From Ornithodoros turicata (Eukaryota > Arthropoda > Arachnida > Ixodida > Argasidae), in NCBI RefSeq assembly GCF_037126465.1, contig NW_026999467.1, positions 1 through 64,000 of the forward strand: a DNA stretch of 64,000 bases. The letters run 5' to 3'. Of this stretch, positions 1 to 10,745 are shown piece after piece. The position numbers and the translations under genes are program-made. Under the pieces are notes generated by a model. It was not told where the DNA came from. It saw nothing but the letters and a program-made list of their open reading frames with translations, and did no database searches. Each line of letters begins with the position of its first letter. Position 1 is the first letter of the stretch.

Positions 1-1785
1 AGATAGTTGACCCGTTGGGCAGCTTAACTTCGAATGCCGTGATTTCTGGTCCCTTCCTGGCAGGCATCGCGAAATCCTTCCTGTTGTCCACCTTTGCCTC
101 GGCCTGCAGTCTTCGCGTACGATGACCAAGTCGCCCTCTTGTAATGCTCTACCACGACGTTTGCTCCAAAGATTCCTTAGTTCTGTAAGGTACTCCCGTG
201 ACCATTTCTCCCAGAAAGTACGTAAGCTTTCCGCTCGTTGCCTCCAGCAACGTTGGATGGTGTCGGCTGAGCTTTCCGGCATGTCGCCTGTGTCAGAAGC
301 TGGTAGCGTCGTTAGTCTTTTTCCCGTAAGGAACGCTGCAGGATACAATGGGCGGATCTCTTGATCGTCATAAACAAAAGTGAGGGGCCGCGAGTTTATA
401 ACAGCTTCTATCTCGGTAACGATAGTGGTGAGCTCTGTCTCGTTCAGGCACCTTGCGCCGATGGTCTTTTTCAAAGCCACCTTGACGGATCTGATGAGTC
501 GCTCATAAAATCCGCCCACCAGGGAGCGTACGGAACATTGTATCGCCAATCAATTGTCCAATCAGTGATCTTCTCCTTGACACCCTCTCCAGTTTACAAT
601 TTTCCACAATTTCTTCAACTCTTTGTTGCTCTTTTGAAAAGTCTTCGCATTGTCGCTGTACACCTTGCTCGGTATTCCACGTCGTGCAACAAATCTTCGG
701 AAAGCCAGCAAAAATGTTGTCGTGGACATATCCTGCACTACTTCCAGGTGTACCGCCCTCGTTGTTGCGCATACGAATATCACGAAGTATATCTGCCTCG
801 TTGATCGGCTCGTCCTCACCATCAGTGGTCCTGCGAAGTCAAGTCCAGTAACTGTAAACGGCTCCGACTGCGATACCCTTGACGCTGGTAGCGGCGCTGG
901 GTTTTGTCTTGAAGCCTGCGCATTGTATCGTTGACATACGACGCAACTTCTTATAACCTTCTTGACAGCTTGCCTAGCACGTACTATCCAGTACTTCTCT
1001 CGCACTTGTACTAGGGTATCTCGCATACCGCCGTGTAACACATCCAAATGGCACTTTCTGATGATAGCTTCAGAGTAAGGGTCTTGCTTTGTAGCACAAT
1101 AGGATGCTTTTGAGCGTAGGGTAGGTCGCTTTCTTGTAATCTGCCAGTCATCCTGAGGATCCCTTCGCCGTCCAAAACAGACTGTACCCTTGTAGGGGCG
1201 ATTTCGCAGGCGACGGTCTTTGGCTCTGAACCGCTGGCTATTTCTGCATGAAACGCGTTCTGCTGCACGATCTTCAGACAATAATTTTCGTCTTCTCGTA
1301 CCTCTTCTGAGCCGAGAGGTCCACCTTCCCCACTCCGTTTCTTCAGCTTGGCTACGAATCGCAAGACCCAGGCTAACCACATGATGTAGCTTCTTTACTG
1401 AGCTGTACCTCTTCATGTCGACGATTTCCGCAACTGTTGCGGTTAGCGTCTGAATCACGTCTTGTGAGACTTTTTCTTCAGCTCTACCTTCCCGAATTTT
1501 TTCCCTGTCCGTGCTCGACGTAGGCCATTGGCGTTGGTCGCACAAAATCCAGTTTAGTCCCGTCCACCACCGCTGGCTATCAATCAATTTGTCTGCAGTG
1601 ATGCCTCTGGTCAGCCTATCCGCCGGGTTCTCCTTTGTGTTGCAGTATCTCCATTCCGCGGAGTTTGTGATTTCTTGAATTCCCTCACTCTGTTTTGAAC
1701 GAACTGCTTCCAGCGGTTGGCGTCCCCTTGTATCCAACAGAGCGCAATCTTTGAGTCCGTCCAGAAATGAATTTGCGTGAGACAT
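1..1785 (-). pseudogene. BEL/Pao integrase with C-terminal domain (frameshifted)
   Basis: This part inserts the cDNA into the host chromosome. From right to left it shows an HHCC zinc-binding segment (HLDVLHGG, then CVVCQRY), the first catalytic Asp in GLDFAGP, the second in YSDNAKTF, and then, after a frame change near 560, the third region around APWWGGFYERL. The conserved NSRPL stretch and the WREYL-type C-terminal domain common in BEL integrases follow down to base 1. The main frame (562-1785) ends in a short run of unrelated residues, which shows a frameshift. It is the 3' part of pol, directly downstream of RNase H. Confidence 0.88.
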
Positions 1786-2329
1786 GCTTCAAACTTTGCT
1801 TTCAGGTACGCGAACAACCTTCCTCCGACGAGACAAGCCATCAGCTCAAGTCGAGGTATCGTCTGCGCCTTTAGAGGAACGAGTCTTGTCTTTGCGATGA
1901 GAAACGCACTGCTTCTCGTCCCAGACTTGTCTTCCATGACTGTGTATGCCACTGCCCCATATGCGGTCGGGCTGGCGTCGCAAAAGATGTGTATTTCGAT
2001 GTGTCTGACGCCGGCGACCCCATTCGCTCCATAATACCTTGGTAATTGAACCTCTTGAAGATGATACAGTTCGAACCCCACTGGCTCCAGGATACTTGCG
2101 ACTGCGCAGGCAAAGGGTCGTCCCATCCGACCTTTAGCTTCCACAGCTCCTGAAATATTGCCTTTCCACGGATAGTAAACGGTGCCAACATCCAAAGTGG
2201 ATCAAATATCCGTGCTGTAATTCGTAGCACAAGTCGTTTGGTGGCCCCAGTTGCCTGGTACATGTTCCAAACTCCATCGACAGAAAACGTCAACATGTCT
2301 GTTTCTGGCAGCCACGACAATCCCAACAC
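1611..2329 (-). pseudogene. BEL/Pao RNase H domain (two overlapping frames)
   Basis: The domain degrades the RNA of RNA:DNA hybrids during reverse transcription. The frame 1611-2195 shows IHIFCDASPTAYGAVAY, then RLELMACLVGGRL and FWTDSKIALCWI, which are the Asp, Glu and Asp active-site segments of the BEL/Pao RNase H. The upstream linker (LGLSWLPETDMLTF and following) is in a second frame covering 1871-2329, so at least one indel lies near 2190. Identification of the domain is firm; the copy is not translatable as one protein. Confidence 0.85.
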
Positions 2330-2352
2330 TTTCTGGATCTCGTCGCTTTCGC

Positions 2353-3444
2353 CTATTTCCTTTCCTCAGTCTCACCTCTCAGGAACTCCAGCACGCTTTT
2401 ATCGTTTGATGGCCACTTGTGCAACTTCATGTTCGCACGTTGTAGGATCTCTGTTGAGTCTTTCGCAATCTTGATTGCCTCTTTTGCATCATTCGCCCCA
2501 GTCACCAGATCATCCACGTATATGTGCTTTCCCAGCATTTTTGCGGTATCAGGGTATTCTTGTTCCATGACCTTAAAATGATGTCGTAATGTCGCCGCCA
2601 GCAGAAAAGGACTCGCCGTTGTGCCGAAGGGTACCCTTGTCATTCTCCAATGTTCTACTTTCGGTAGCGGGCTTCCTTTTTGTGGCTTTCCTTCATACCA
2701 GAGATAGCGGAGAGCATCCCTATCGTCCTCCTTCACTTGTATTTGCAGAAAGGCTTTCTCCACATCCGCTACTAAAGCCACCTTATTGATTCGGAAGTTG
2801 ATCATTAGCTCCACTACATCCGGGTTTAAATTAGGCCCGACTTCCAAACAGTCGTTGAGGGACTTCGTGCTTCCATTACTTGATGAGCAGTCGAACACCA
2901 CTCTCAATTTGGTAGTGCTACTCGTCTCTCTCAGTACCGCCTGGTGAGGCATATAGTAGACGACCTCCCCGCTCTTCGCCGGTACTCTCTCCGCCATGTT
3001 ATTTTGACTATACATGCGTATGGCTTCATCATATCTGTTCATGAGTTCTTCGTTTTTTGACAGTTTTCTGGTTAGTTGGCCCAGCCTCTTCAGCGCAATC
3101 TCTTCGTTGCTGTCCAAGTTCCCTACGGCTTTGTATGGAAGTGATACCTCATAGCGTCCCTCGTTCAAAGTCACCGTTTCGCCGAACCGCCGCAGTGCAC
3201 TATCGCTTTCACTCTTTTCGGTTTCTGGTGCGACTCCAATTGCTTCCAGTTGCCAAAACTTCTGCACGTAGTTATCCTGCTGGTCCTGATTAGCAGAAAC
3301 TCGTAGTACCAGTGCTTGATTGGACTCGTGACTCCTTCCCGCTTCTGAAGTAGCCCCGTGCACTGTCCATCCCAGCCGCGTCTCTACTGCTCTCAGTGCT
3401 CGTCCTAACCTGATCACTTCTCCTGTCACCAGATCCCAGTACAC
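2353..3444 (-). pseudogene. BEL/Pao reverse transcriptase
   Basis: This is the RNA-directed DNA polymerase of the element. The frame carries VPAKSGEVVYYMPHQAV, then LRVVFDCSS, then VEKAFLQIQV, MTRVPFGTTASPF and the catalytic box HIYVDDLVTG (YVDD). These are fingers-to-palm motifs in the right order for a BEL/Pao RT of ordinary size. It overlaps the gag-protease frame by 19 bases in another frame, and its first residues do not look like a real protein start, so I read this as a frameshifted part of one ancestral gag-pol reading frame. Confidence 0.9.
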
Positions 3445-4877
3445 GTCTGTGCCGATGAGAACTTGCTGGTCCTTGGCTTTCTGCGCACGTCAAATGTTGC
3501 ACTGCTAGCTGTCTCTTTCATCTGGTCCAGTATTCCGGATCCCGGTCTTGGTGTCCTCTGTGTACATATGGTATCCGTTACCAGGACTTCCAGGTCGTAC
3601 TCGTTCTCGTTGTATATACTTTGCAGTTTCAGTCGAACTCGTCTATATAGCCGCTCTTCCTCTTGCCCTCCAAACACTCCTACTTTTACAGTCTCTTCTC
3701 CCACCGTCCTGCAGTGGAGCGTCTGGGCGATCTGCTTGGTCACGAACGAGCGTTGACTGCCGGTGTCGAACATCACCTTACATTTCCGTTGCTCCTTTTC
3801 CCCTTTGCACCAAGCAACTGTGGTCTGCAAAACAGTCGTAGGAGCATAATCTTCGTTCAACAGCTCTAAACTCAGTTGAGTTGTTCCATCCGCTGCGCGG
3901 TCTTGAATCACCTCTTCATCTCCTCTACGATGATTGCACACCGAAGCCGCGTGCCTTCCTTGGCACTTACCGCATTTCACCTTCCTCCAACATTTCCTCG
4001 ATACGTGGTTTGGCCAGGTGCATCGGAAACATCGTCCTGCCTCCTGCAGCCTTCGCAGCTTGTCATCCTGTGACATCCGTGTGTCGCACTCCGTGGTCCG
4101 GTGATCCCGTGACTTGCAAAAGAAACAATCCGACAGCTGATCTGTAGTGTTGACTAGTGCTGCTGCTGACGACAGTCTCGCTGATCCCTTTGTACGCTGC
4201 TTTCGAGCGCCTTTCATTTTTGGAAATCCATCTCCTGTATCTTTTCTTGTTCCTTGAGCAGTAAGCGTTCTTTCCAAGCATTCTACCTCCACTCGTAGGA
4301 ACTTGATGAATTTACGTAACTTAGCGACGTGCTCCCCGCTGGAAGGTGATGGATTTTCTCTGTCACCTTGTCCGTTGGGCGTCTCCTCTCGAGATCCCCC
4401 TTCCTCTGGAGATCCATCTTCTGCCTCCAGCATCCTTCTGTTGAATTCCACAACGATGCTTTGTGGTATCAGGCGAAGCATTAGGGAGTACAACATTGAC
4501 GAAAACGACTCCTCCGAGACTCCTAATGCCTTCAGAGCTCTTGTATGCGATGACAGCTCGTCATGGAGCTTCCTGAGACCCTTTGCATCCTGGTGGGACC
4601 TGACTGGTTGTAATCCCATGAGCCTCGTCATGTGGTCCTCTATTTGCAGGGCTTCATTCCCGTAACGACCTTTCAAAATTTCAAGTGCGTCATTGTAACA
4701 CCTTTCTGTAGGTGGCAGTCCAGATATTGCTGCTGCAGCTTCCCCAGTGAGAGCTGACCTCAAGTAGCTGAACTTCTCGCAAACGGAAAGCCTCCCATTG
4801 TCATGAATGACTTGCCGAAACTGTTCCCAAAATGCCATCCAGTCCTTTCGTTGCCCGTTGAATTTGACTAGGTTCAA
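3426..4877 (-). pseudogene. BEL/Pao gag (zinc knuckles) and aspartic protease
   Basis: The first half resembles the Pao gag capsid region (WMAFWEQFRQVIHDN, then LPPTERCYNDALEIL). Cys/His knuckles follow: CFFCKSRDHRTTEC, CFRCTWPNHVSRKC and CGKCQGRHAASVC. After these comes the aspartic protease, whose active site is in VMFDTGSQRSFVT (DTG). The frame continues from the N-terminal part at 4874-5413 only if one base is shifted near 4880. Its last residues are out of frame with RT. Gag packages RNA into virus-like particles and the protease matures the polyprotein. Confidence 0.88.
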
Positions 4878-5413
4878 CTCCGGATCTGCAGGCCGGATGC
4901 GGTTGAGTCGCCAACAGGCCTTTCTTCGGAACGATGACTCCCACGCAAACTGGCTACTGAATTCAGTCTTTGCACACGAAACTGTAGCCTCGCCAATAGC
5001 GCTGTCGCTCGGTCACTATATTCAAAGCTTTCTTGTTGTTCGGCCTCGAGTTCTTGTTCTGTCCAGAGGACCTCCAGTTCTGCGTCCACTGCCTCCAACT
5101 TCTCCAGTTTCTTCTTTAGCTGTGCAGTCAGGACCTCGATTTCTTCCTCCTGAAGATCTGCTTCGGTGAGCTTCTCCAATGCTCCATTGATCGAGCGAGA
5201 AAGAGCACTCCTCAATCCTCCTCGACGCCGCTTCAGTTCTTCCATCCTCTGGTTGTTCGTTCTGGTGGTAGGCCTAACGTTCCACGGCGCTTCTTGTGAT
5301 GCCACACGAAGTCTTTCGGCTCTTCTCTCGCAGGTCCGCTTCCCGGGTTTCGGCACCACTTGTATCTGTAGAAAATTTTTGCCCCGGACCTTAATAGAGA
5401 GACTTCTGGCCAA
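4874..5413 (-). pseudogene. BEL/Pao gag N-terminal part, coiled coil
   Basis: An acidic, Glu/Leu/Gln-rich region (for example KLTEADLQEEEIEVLTAQL and ELEVLWTEQELEAEQQES) predicts a coiled coil, as in the N-terminus of many BEL/Pao gag proteins. Translation upstream of about 5300 crosses the primer-binding site, so the true start is probably the Met in MEELKRRRGG. A frameshift near 4880 separates it from the gag core. No catalytic motif is expected here. Confidence 0.7.
5341..5358 (-). other. Primer-binding site of the BEL/Pao element
   Basis: On the minus strand these 18 bases read TGGTGCCGAAACCCGGGA. They begin with TGG, the complement of a tRNA CCA end, and lie between the LTR remnant and gag. 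This is where a host tRNA would prime minus-strand cDNA. I did not assign the tRNA species. Confidence 0.7.
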
Positions 5414-5506
5414 AGTAACACCTATTTATTTCGGAACGAATCCACCGCGTGACCGACCTCCACGAACTCCAAAGCCCAAAAAAACAGACAAAAAACATAA
5501 ACTCCA
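5359..5506 (-). repeat. Remnant of the BEL/Pao 5' LTR (U5 side)
   Basis: This is the stretch upstream of the primer-binding site up to the LINE tail. A complete LTR is usually a few hundred bases, so it appears truncated. No second LTR is in the window for comparison, so the boundary is inferred from position only. Confidence 0.45.
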
Positions 5507-5507
5507 A

Positions 5508-5527
5508 CTTCTTCTTCTTCTTCTTCT
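5508..5527 (-). repeat. (GAA)n tail of the I-like LINE
   Basis: About six to seven perfect trinucleotide units sit at the 3' end of the LINE, immediately before BEL LTR sequence. LINEs of this group commonly end in short simple repeats instead of a poly(A) run. Confidence 0.65.
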
Positions 5528-5608
5528 ACCTCAGGGCAATGGCCGTTAGCCACTGAGGGCGATTGGCCAGGGCTAGTCATGATGTAACGCGTGAAGCGAC
5601 CTTAGATA

Positions 5609-6660
5609 TCAGGTACGATCAGATAGGATGACAAAAGCAGCCACATTGGACGCTACGGCCCAGCTCCACCTCCCCAAGTGAGAAGCCCCAAATGATAGGA
5701 TGGACTGCAGGCAGAGGGGGGCGCCGGCTCTGGCCAGAGGGCGAGCCAGGTATTCTTGACGCAGGCGCTCAAAGCGGTGGCAGTGGAGAAGGAAGTGCTC
5801 CACAGTCTCGTCCTGACCACAGTGCAAGCACGCGGGAGAATTGGAGACTCCAGCTCGGTGTAGATAAAAGTCAAGAGGGAGGGCGAGGCACCGGAGACGT
5901 GTAAGGAGCACCTCGACGTGGCGAGAAGCGCAGCAGTGAGGCTGCCATGAGTAGGAGAGGTGGGCGTATCTGAGGGGAGCAAGGCGGGACCCAGTGAGCT
6001 GCAGGAACCTCCGATACCTGGCTTAAGTAACGTCAGCCAGAGGGGGGAGAACATTGATGATCGGACCAGAGAGTGCTGCCTTGGCTAGGCTGTCTGCCGC
6101 CTCGTTGAGCGAGAGACCACGGTGCCCCGGTATCCAGGTAAGCACAATCTCTGAGACGTGAGGCGGAGCAAGGGAGGCCAAGAGCTGCTGTAGCGGGCTT
6201 GACGGGTTAGAGAGAGAAGAGATGACGGACAGACAGTCCGACAGGACTAGGACTTTGCAGAAGGGCCCTGGGACCATCCTAACCGCGAGGGTAATGGCGA
6301 GAAACTCACTTTCGAAGGCTGGAGTGTAGTCAGGCAGGCGGACAGGGAAATGCGCGTCAAAACGAGGGCAGACTATGCCTGCCAAGCCCGCTCCTCCGAA
6401 ACGGACGCACCGGTTGCAACCGCTAGGTGGTGAGGGAAACGGTTGATATGGCCGGAGAGGGTGGCTTCCAACCTGTCCGGATTGGCGGAGGTGATGCCAG
6501 GTTGGAAGGCGTCAGCGGACAGCACCAAAGGGCTCGGCCGGGGAGATCCATGTGAGAAGAGATCAGTCAGCGATACCCCTAACGGCGCCAGTAAGCGCTG
6601 AGTGAACACTAGCTGCGGGGTGTTTGCCTTGCGCCACCGCCTAGACAGCCACTGAGGCAT
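5609..6660 (-). pseudogene. LINE ORF2 C-terminus: RNase H and Cys/His knuckle
   Basis: Frame 6023-6385 has ESEFLAITLAV, VLVLSDCLSVI and IPGHRGLSLNEAADSLAKA, the Glu, Asp and His/Asp segments of a LINE RNase H. Frame 5609-5911 has CLHCGQDETVEHFLLHC, the Cys-Cys-His-Cys knuckle found after RNase H in many such elements. Frame 6373-6660 links RT to RNase H. The three pieces lie in different frames, so at least two indels are present. Confidence 0.85.
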
Positions 6661-7973
6661 GTCCCTGAGGGCAGCCGTGTGTCTGAGAGAGAGAGGGCTT
6701 TGGCATAGAGAAAGGTAGGTATTGACTGTGAGCAGGCGAAAGCGCGACTTGGAGGAGGAACTTGGGCTTCTGAGTACAGCGCCAGGTTCGAGGCATACTT
6801 AGGGAGACCCAGGCAAAGGCGTAGCATCCGCTTCTCGATGGTGAAGAGTCTAGCCAAGCGGTAGTCTGGGAGATGAGAAAAGAGGACGCAGCCAAACTCC
6901 AGTATCGGGCGTACGTAACTCTGATACAGGAACAGTAAAGCTTTCCTACGCATCCCGATGCAGGCGCCGGAGCAACGATTAATGATGCTGCCGGCCTTCG
7001 CAGCTTTTTGGCTCAGGGCTTCAAGGTGGAGGGACCAATCAAGCTCGCTGTCGTACCACACACCGAGGTACTTGAGTGTGTTTGCCTGGCGGATGGACTC
7101 CGACGAGACCTTCAGATCGAGAGTCATGACGCCCGTTGAGCGTCCGGAATGGGGAAAGAGGAGCACGGCAGACTTCTGTACGTTCAGCGAGAGATGAACG
7201 GATCGCATCCAGGCAGACAGGGTGACAAGATACGCTTGCAACTTCTCGTACAACGAGTGCAATGAGGGCGATGAGGCGAAGAATGCTATGTCGTCGGCAT
7301 AGGTGATTGTAAGAATGTCCTGGTCCAGGGGCAGAGAGCTCATAAGGATGTTGAAGAGCAGGGGTGACAAGACAGATCCTTGGGGCACTCCCCGAAGCTG
7401 TACATGCGGCGATGAAGTGAAGCGGCCATCAGAGCAGTAAAACGATCTACCGGTGAGGAAATTCGCGACCCACAAGAGGATGTACGGTGGGATATTTAAG
7501 GAAGCCATTCTTTGCAGGAGGACACTGTGCTCCACGCTATCGTAGGCCTTGGCGACGTCCAACGTAACGAGAGCGGAGAGCTTCCCATTTTCACGGGCAA
7601 GACGGATCTGGCTTTCGAGATTGACATGAGCCATCCAGATGGAGCAGCGAGGACGAAACCCAATCTGGCTATCATTTAGAGTGAATGCGGCTTCCATGTG
7701 AGAAGAGAGGCGGCGATGCAAGATGCGCTCGACCGTCTTGCAGAGGACTGAGGTCAGGGCAATTGGGCGGATGTTATCCAGGTCAAGACCCCTGGCGACG
7801 GATTTTTTGATGACCACCACTTTTGCCACCTTCCATTCGTCGGGAACCCATGAGTGCTCTAGAGACATGTTCACGATGTTAAGAAGTTCTTGGGGGTGGG
7901 AGGACCAAAGGGACTTTACTATCTTGCCAGTGATACCGTCCGGGCCAGGAGCTGATTTTGGGAGGGCGTGCAC
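6609..7973 (-). pseudogene. LINE ORF2 reverse transcriptase
   Basis: Motifs appear in order: SAPGPDGITGKIVKSLW, LDNIRPIALTSVLCK, IGFRPRCSIWMA, ALVTLDVAKAYDSVEH, LRGVPQGSVLSPLLFNILM and the catalytic ITYADDIAFFAS (YADD). The thumb and connection follow, with LNVQKSAVLLF and LKYLGVWYD. The frame is open for 454 codons, which suggests a fairly young insertion, but it is out of frame with both the endonuclease upstream and the RNase H downstream. Confidence 0.92.
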
Positions 7974-9235
7974 GACAGAATCCAGTTCCTCCTCAGTAAC
8001 TTTGAAGAAGCCTGAGGGCGATACGTGGGGAACTGCGTAGGAGTGGGGAACAGTATTCCTGAAGCGGAGCGAAAGACCCCTGGCAATGTCTTCGAGCTTG
8101 GCTTTGGCGACATCGGCGGCAGCGACGGAAAACTCTGGGGAGGCGGCACCCGAGAACGATCTGCGGATGTAGGAGACGTGCCTGTGCAGGTCCCTCCTGC
8201 GCTTCGGGTGAGAGAGGAATGAGTTGGCCCATTATAGAAGGAATGTTTCGCCGCCGAGACGGTGCGCTTGAACACAGCTTTAAGAAACTGGAAGTTCTTC
8301 CAGTTTACATGGCATGAATTCGATAGCAGCTGCTTCCAGGCGGCCTTGCGCCGACGAAACGCTCTTGTACATTCCTCGTTCCACCATGGCGCGCAGTCCG
8401 ACGACGAGTGCTTCTGGATATGGAACGTGGACTTCACGAGAGAGCGAGACAAAGAGGCCGCTGCCTTGGCGGCGCGATCGATGGCAGGGAGGCCTGCGCA
8501 TTCCTTCAAGAGACCGGCCAGGCTTCCTGCCTGCAGGGAGTAGTTACAGAGGGGGCGCACGGACACAGTCAGCTTACTAGGAGTGAGAATTTCGAAGTAG
8601 ATGGGAAGGTGATCACTATTAGTGCCCAAGTCAAGAGTTTTCCAAGCTGCAAGGCGAATCGATGTGGAGCACAGGGTAAGGTCCAGGACAGAGCGGGAAG
8701 TACCACGAAGGAACGTGGGGGACCCATCATTCGCAACTGAGAGGTTATGTTGACAGATCCAATTCCACAGTTCCCGACCGCTAGAGTCAGTTCTCAGACC
8801 CCATGTGACATGATGGGAGTTGAAGTCGCCGAGAACAAGGTGTTCACGAGGAACACCAGTCAGAACGCCATTGATGGCAGAGGGGGACTGGAAGCCCGCC
8901 GGGCAGTACACGTTAACAACAGCCACGGATCTGTTATCTCGGAGCGTAAGCTGAACTGCAAGGCACTCAAGTGAGGGAGATGTGACCTGTGAAACGACGG
9001 AAGAAGTATGCACCAATTTTAAAGAGATGAGAGTTAAAAGCCCACCTCCCCTACCCACAGGCCTGTCCAAGCGATACACATGGAAGCCGGGGAAGGAAAA
9101 TGGCCGATGCGAAGCCAACCACGTTTCTTGAAGAACTATAATGTCAGGAGAGCAATGAGAGACGAGTGAGTAAAGGTCCGGTAAAGCAGATGAGATCGAA
9201 AGGCAATTCCATTGGAGGACCCGAAGGCTATCCAT
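7919..9235 (-). pseudogene. LINE ORF2 N-terminus: AP-type endonuclease
   Basis: I set the start at the ATG in MDSLRVLQWNCLS, because the endonuclease fold begins there and this ATG overlaps the stop of ORF1. Endonuclease signatures are LQWNC, DIIVLQETWLAS, GRGGGLLTLI, LVLGDFNSHHVTWG, and NSDHLPIYFEI with the SDH box. This domain nicks target DNA to start target-primed reverse transcription. The last 100 or so codons of the frame are not homologous to the linker expected before RT, so a frameshift lies around 8000-8230. Confidence 0.88.
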
Positions 9236-10580
9236 CACCAAGGAGAGATTCCGCCACTGCAGCAGCGAGAACATCACTGCATCCCTTATTTGGGCCCACC
9301 TTCTTGGAGCGTTTGCCATGGGGGTTGTCATAGGGGCTGCACCACCTCAACGCGGGCGGAGAAGCGCCGCGCTTAGGGTTGAATGATGTTGCGTCCATGG
9401 AATCTGAAGAGGGAGCCATGCACTGGGGGTCGGCCTGGCTTGACGCTGGTTCGCAGCGCGTGGGGGGTCGAGGGTCAGGAGATACAGCTGGAGGTTGGGC
9501 CTTTGGCTCCTGCACCAGGGAGGCTGAGCCGTTGCAAGAGATGGCTGGAACAGCGCCAGAGATCACGGAGGAGAGGGTTGCGAACATGGAGCATAACGAG
9601 CTGAGCTCGTCTTTAAGCGTGGCCATAGCGGCCTCAACTGCGGAGTTGATCATTCTTTGGAGCTTGTCGTCAGAGCACGCATTCACCTGGGCTTTCCCTG
9701 CGAAGCCGGATCTGCGACCTTTCAGCGAAGCGATAGCAACAGCACGCGAACAATGGCGGGAGTCCATAATCTCCAGCAGAGCAGCCTCTTGGTCTCGGTA
9801 AGAGCAGGACTGGCAATCGGCAGAGTGCGCATCACCACAAAGGCAGCATCTGAGGGGGGTGCCGTCAGAGCACGCAGATTCTTCATGAGCTTCTCCGCAC
9901 CGGCGGCAGCGGACATCGGACTTGCAGTTCTTGGTTGAGTGACCGAACCGGAAGCAGCGCCTGCACTGCAAGGGTCTCCTCCTGAATGGGTCAACACGAA
10001 AGATGAGAGGCCAGGACTTAATCTCCTCAGGGCAGGAGTGGCCGGCGAACGTAACAATGACAGATTCGGTAGGAATGCGGCGATCATTCTCTGGCCTGCT
10101 ACAGCGGTAGACGTCGAGAGCTCCGACGTCGGCGAATAGATCTAAGAGTTCGGTCGCGTGCAGGGAGGTGTCCACTCCCTTCACGACGCCCTTAATACAA
10201 GCAAGGTGGTGCGGAACGAAGGCCTCGACAGGTACACCACCAAAGGAGGACGTCGACAAAAGTGACCTGACGACTCTTACATTGTCAGATTTGCAGATGA
10301 CACCGTCCTTGCCATATTGGCGAACTTCGCTAATCTCTCGAAAGTCGAGAGTAATCGCCTCCAGGCATTGTATCAGAGCTTTAGGGTTCCGGGATCGGAT
10401 AGCAGAACCATTGGTTGGCTTGATGACAACCGGGACCGAGCGGAGCCCGTTAGCCGCAAAAGCTTCAAGAGAAGTCGAATGGATGTCCACAGACGCCGAC
10501 CTGTACGGGTCGGGTCCACTACTAGTGGACGGCATCTCCTCTAACCGCGCCCACCCGGGCCAATCGCCCTTACCGAGCAC
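9228..10580 (-). CDS. LINE ORF1 protein with three zinc knuckles
   Basis: A 450-codon open frame. The C-terminal half holds CRRCFRFGHSTKNC, CRRCGEAHEESAC and CCLCGDAHSADC, the triple Cys-Cys-His-Cys arrangement of I/Jockey ORF1 proteins. Upstream lies a region like the gag-like RRM of this group (ALIQCLEAITLDFREISEVRQYGKDGVICKS). The protein binds the element RNA to make the retrotransposition particle. The start is uncertain; MPSTSSGPDP at residue 16 is a good alternative. ORF1 ends TAG inside ATGGATAG, which also contains the ORF2 start. It is apparently intact although ORF2 is broken. Confidence 0.85.
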   Translation of the reverse strand: MLGKGDWPGWARLEEMPSTSSGPDPYRSASVDIHSTSLEAFAANGLRSVPVVIKPTNGSAIRSRNPKALIQCLEAITLDFREISEVRQYGKDGVICKSDNVRVVRSLLSTSSFGGVPVEAFVPHHLACIKGVVKGVDTSLHATELLDLFADVGALDVYRCSRPENDRRIPTESVIVTFAGHSCPEEIKSWPLIFRVDPFRRRPLQCRRCFRFGHSTKNCKSDVRCRRCGEAHEESACSDGTPLRCCLCGDAHSADCQSCSYRDQEAALLEIMDSRHCSRAVAIASLKGRRSGFAGKAQVNACSDDKLQRMINSAVEAAMATLKDELSSLCSMFATLSSVISGAVPAISCNGSASLVQEPKAQPPAVSPDPRPPTRCEPASSQADPQCMAPSSDSMDATSFNPKRGASPPALRWCSPYDNPHGKRSKKVGPNKGCSDVLAAAVAESLLGDG

Positions 10581-10745
10581 AGGGGGTGAGGTCGATGACT
10601 GGGGGTGCCAAGAGGAAAGGCACCGGGAAAGCCGGTGTCTCTAAGGCGAAGTCGAAGACTCGTCGACCGGAGGTTGCTTCACAGGAGAAGTTCGCCCTAC
10701 AAGGAGACGAACGGTTGATGCTGCTTCTTCTTAGCGCAAGAAGCA

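Larger units (their letters stand above)
1..5506 (-). mobile_element. BEL/Pao LTR retrotransposon, degraded, runs off left edge
   Basis: Reading leftward on the minus strand the order is: LTR remnant, primer-binding site, coiled-coil gag N-terminus, gag with zinc knuckles, DTG protease, YVDD reverse transcriptase, RNase H, HHCC and DDE integrase, then the BEL-type C-terminal domain. This order with the integrase last is the BEL/Pao layout. Several frameshifts separate the domains, so this copy is dead. The 3' LTR lies outside the window. The 5' LTR appears cut at about 5506, where the tail of the neighbouring I-like LINE begins, so the LINE probably landed in or beside the LTR. Confidence 0.9.
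5507..10740 (-). mobile_element. I-like (I/Jockey group) non-LTR retrotransposon, almost full length
   Basis: On the minus strand the order is ORF1 with three zinc knuckles, an overlapping ORF2 with AP-type endonuclease, YADD reverse transcriptase and RNase H, a C-terminal HCCC-type knuckle, and a short GAA-repeat tail at 5508-5527. RNase H after RT places it in the I/R1/LOA side of the LINE tree. ORF2 has about three frameshifts. The 5' end is taken at about 10740, where DIRS-like coding sequence on the other strand begins; that edge is approximate. Confidence 0.88.
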
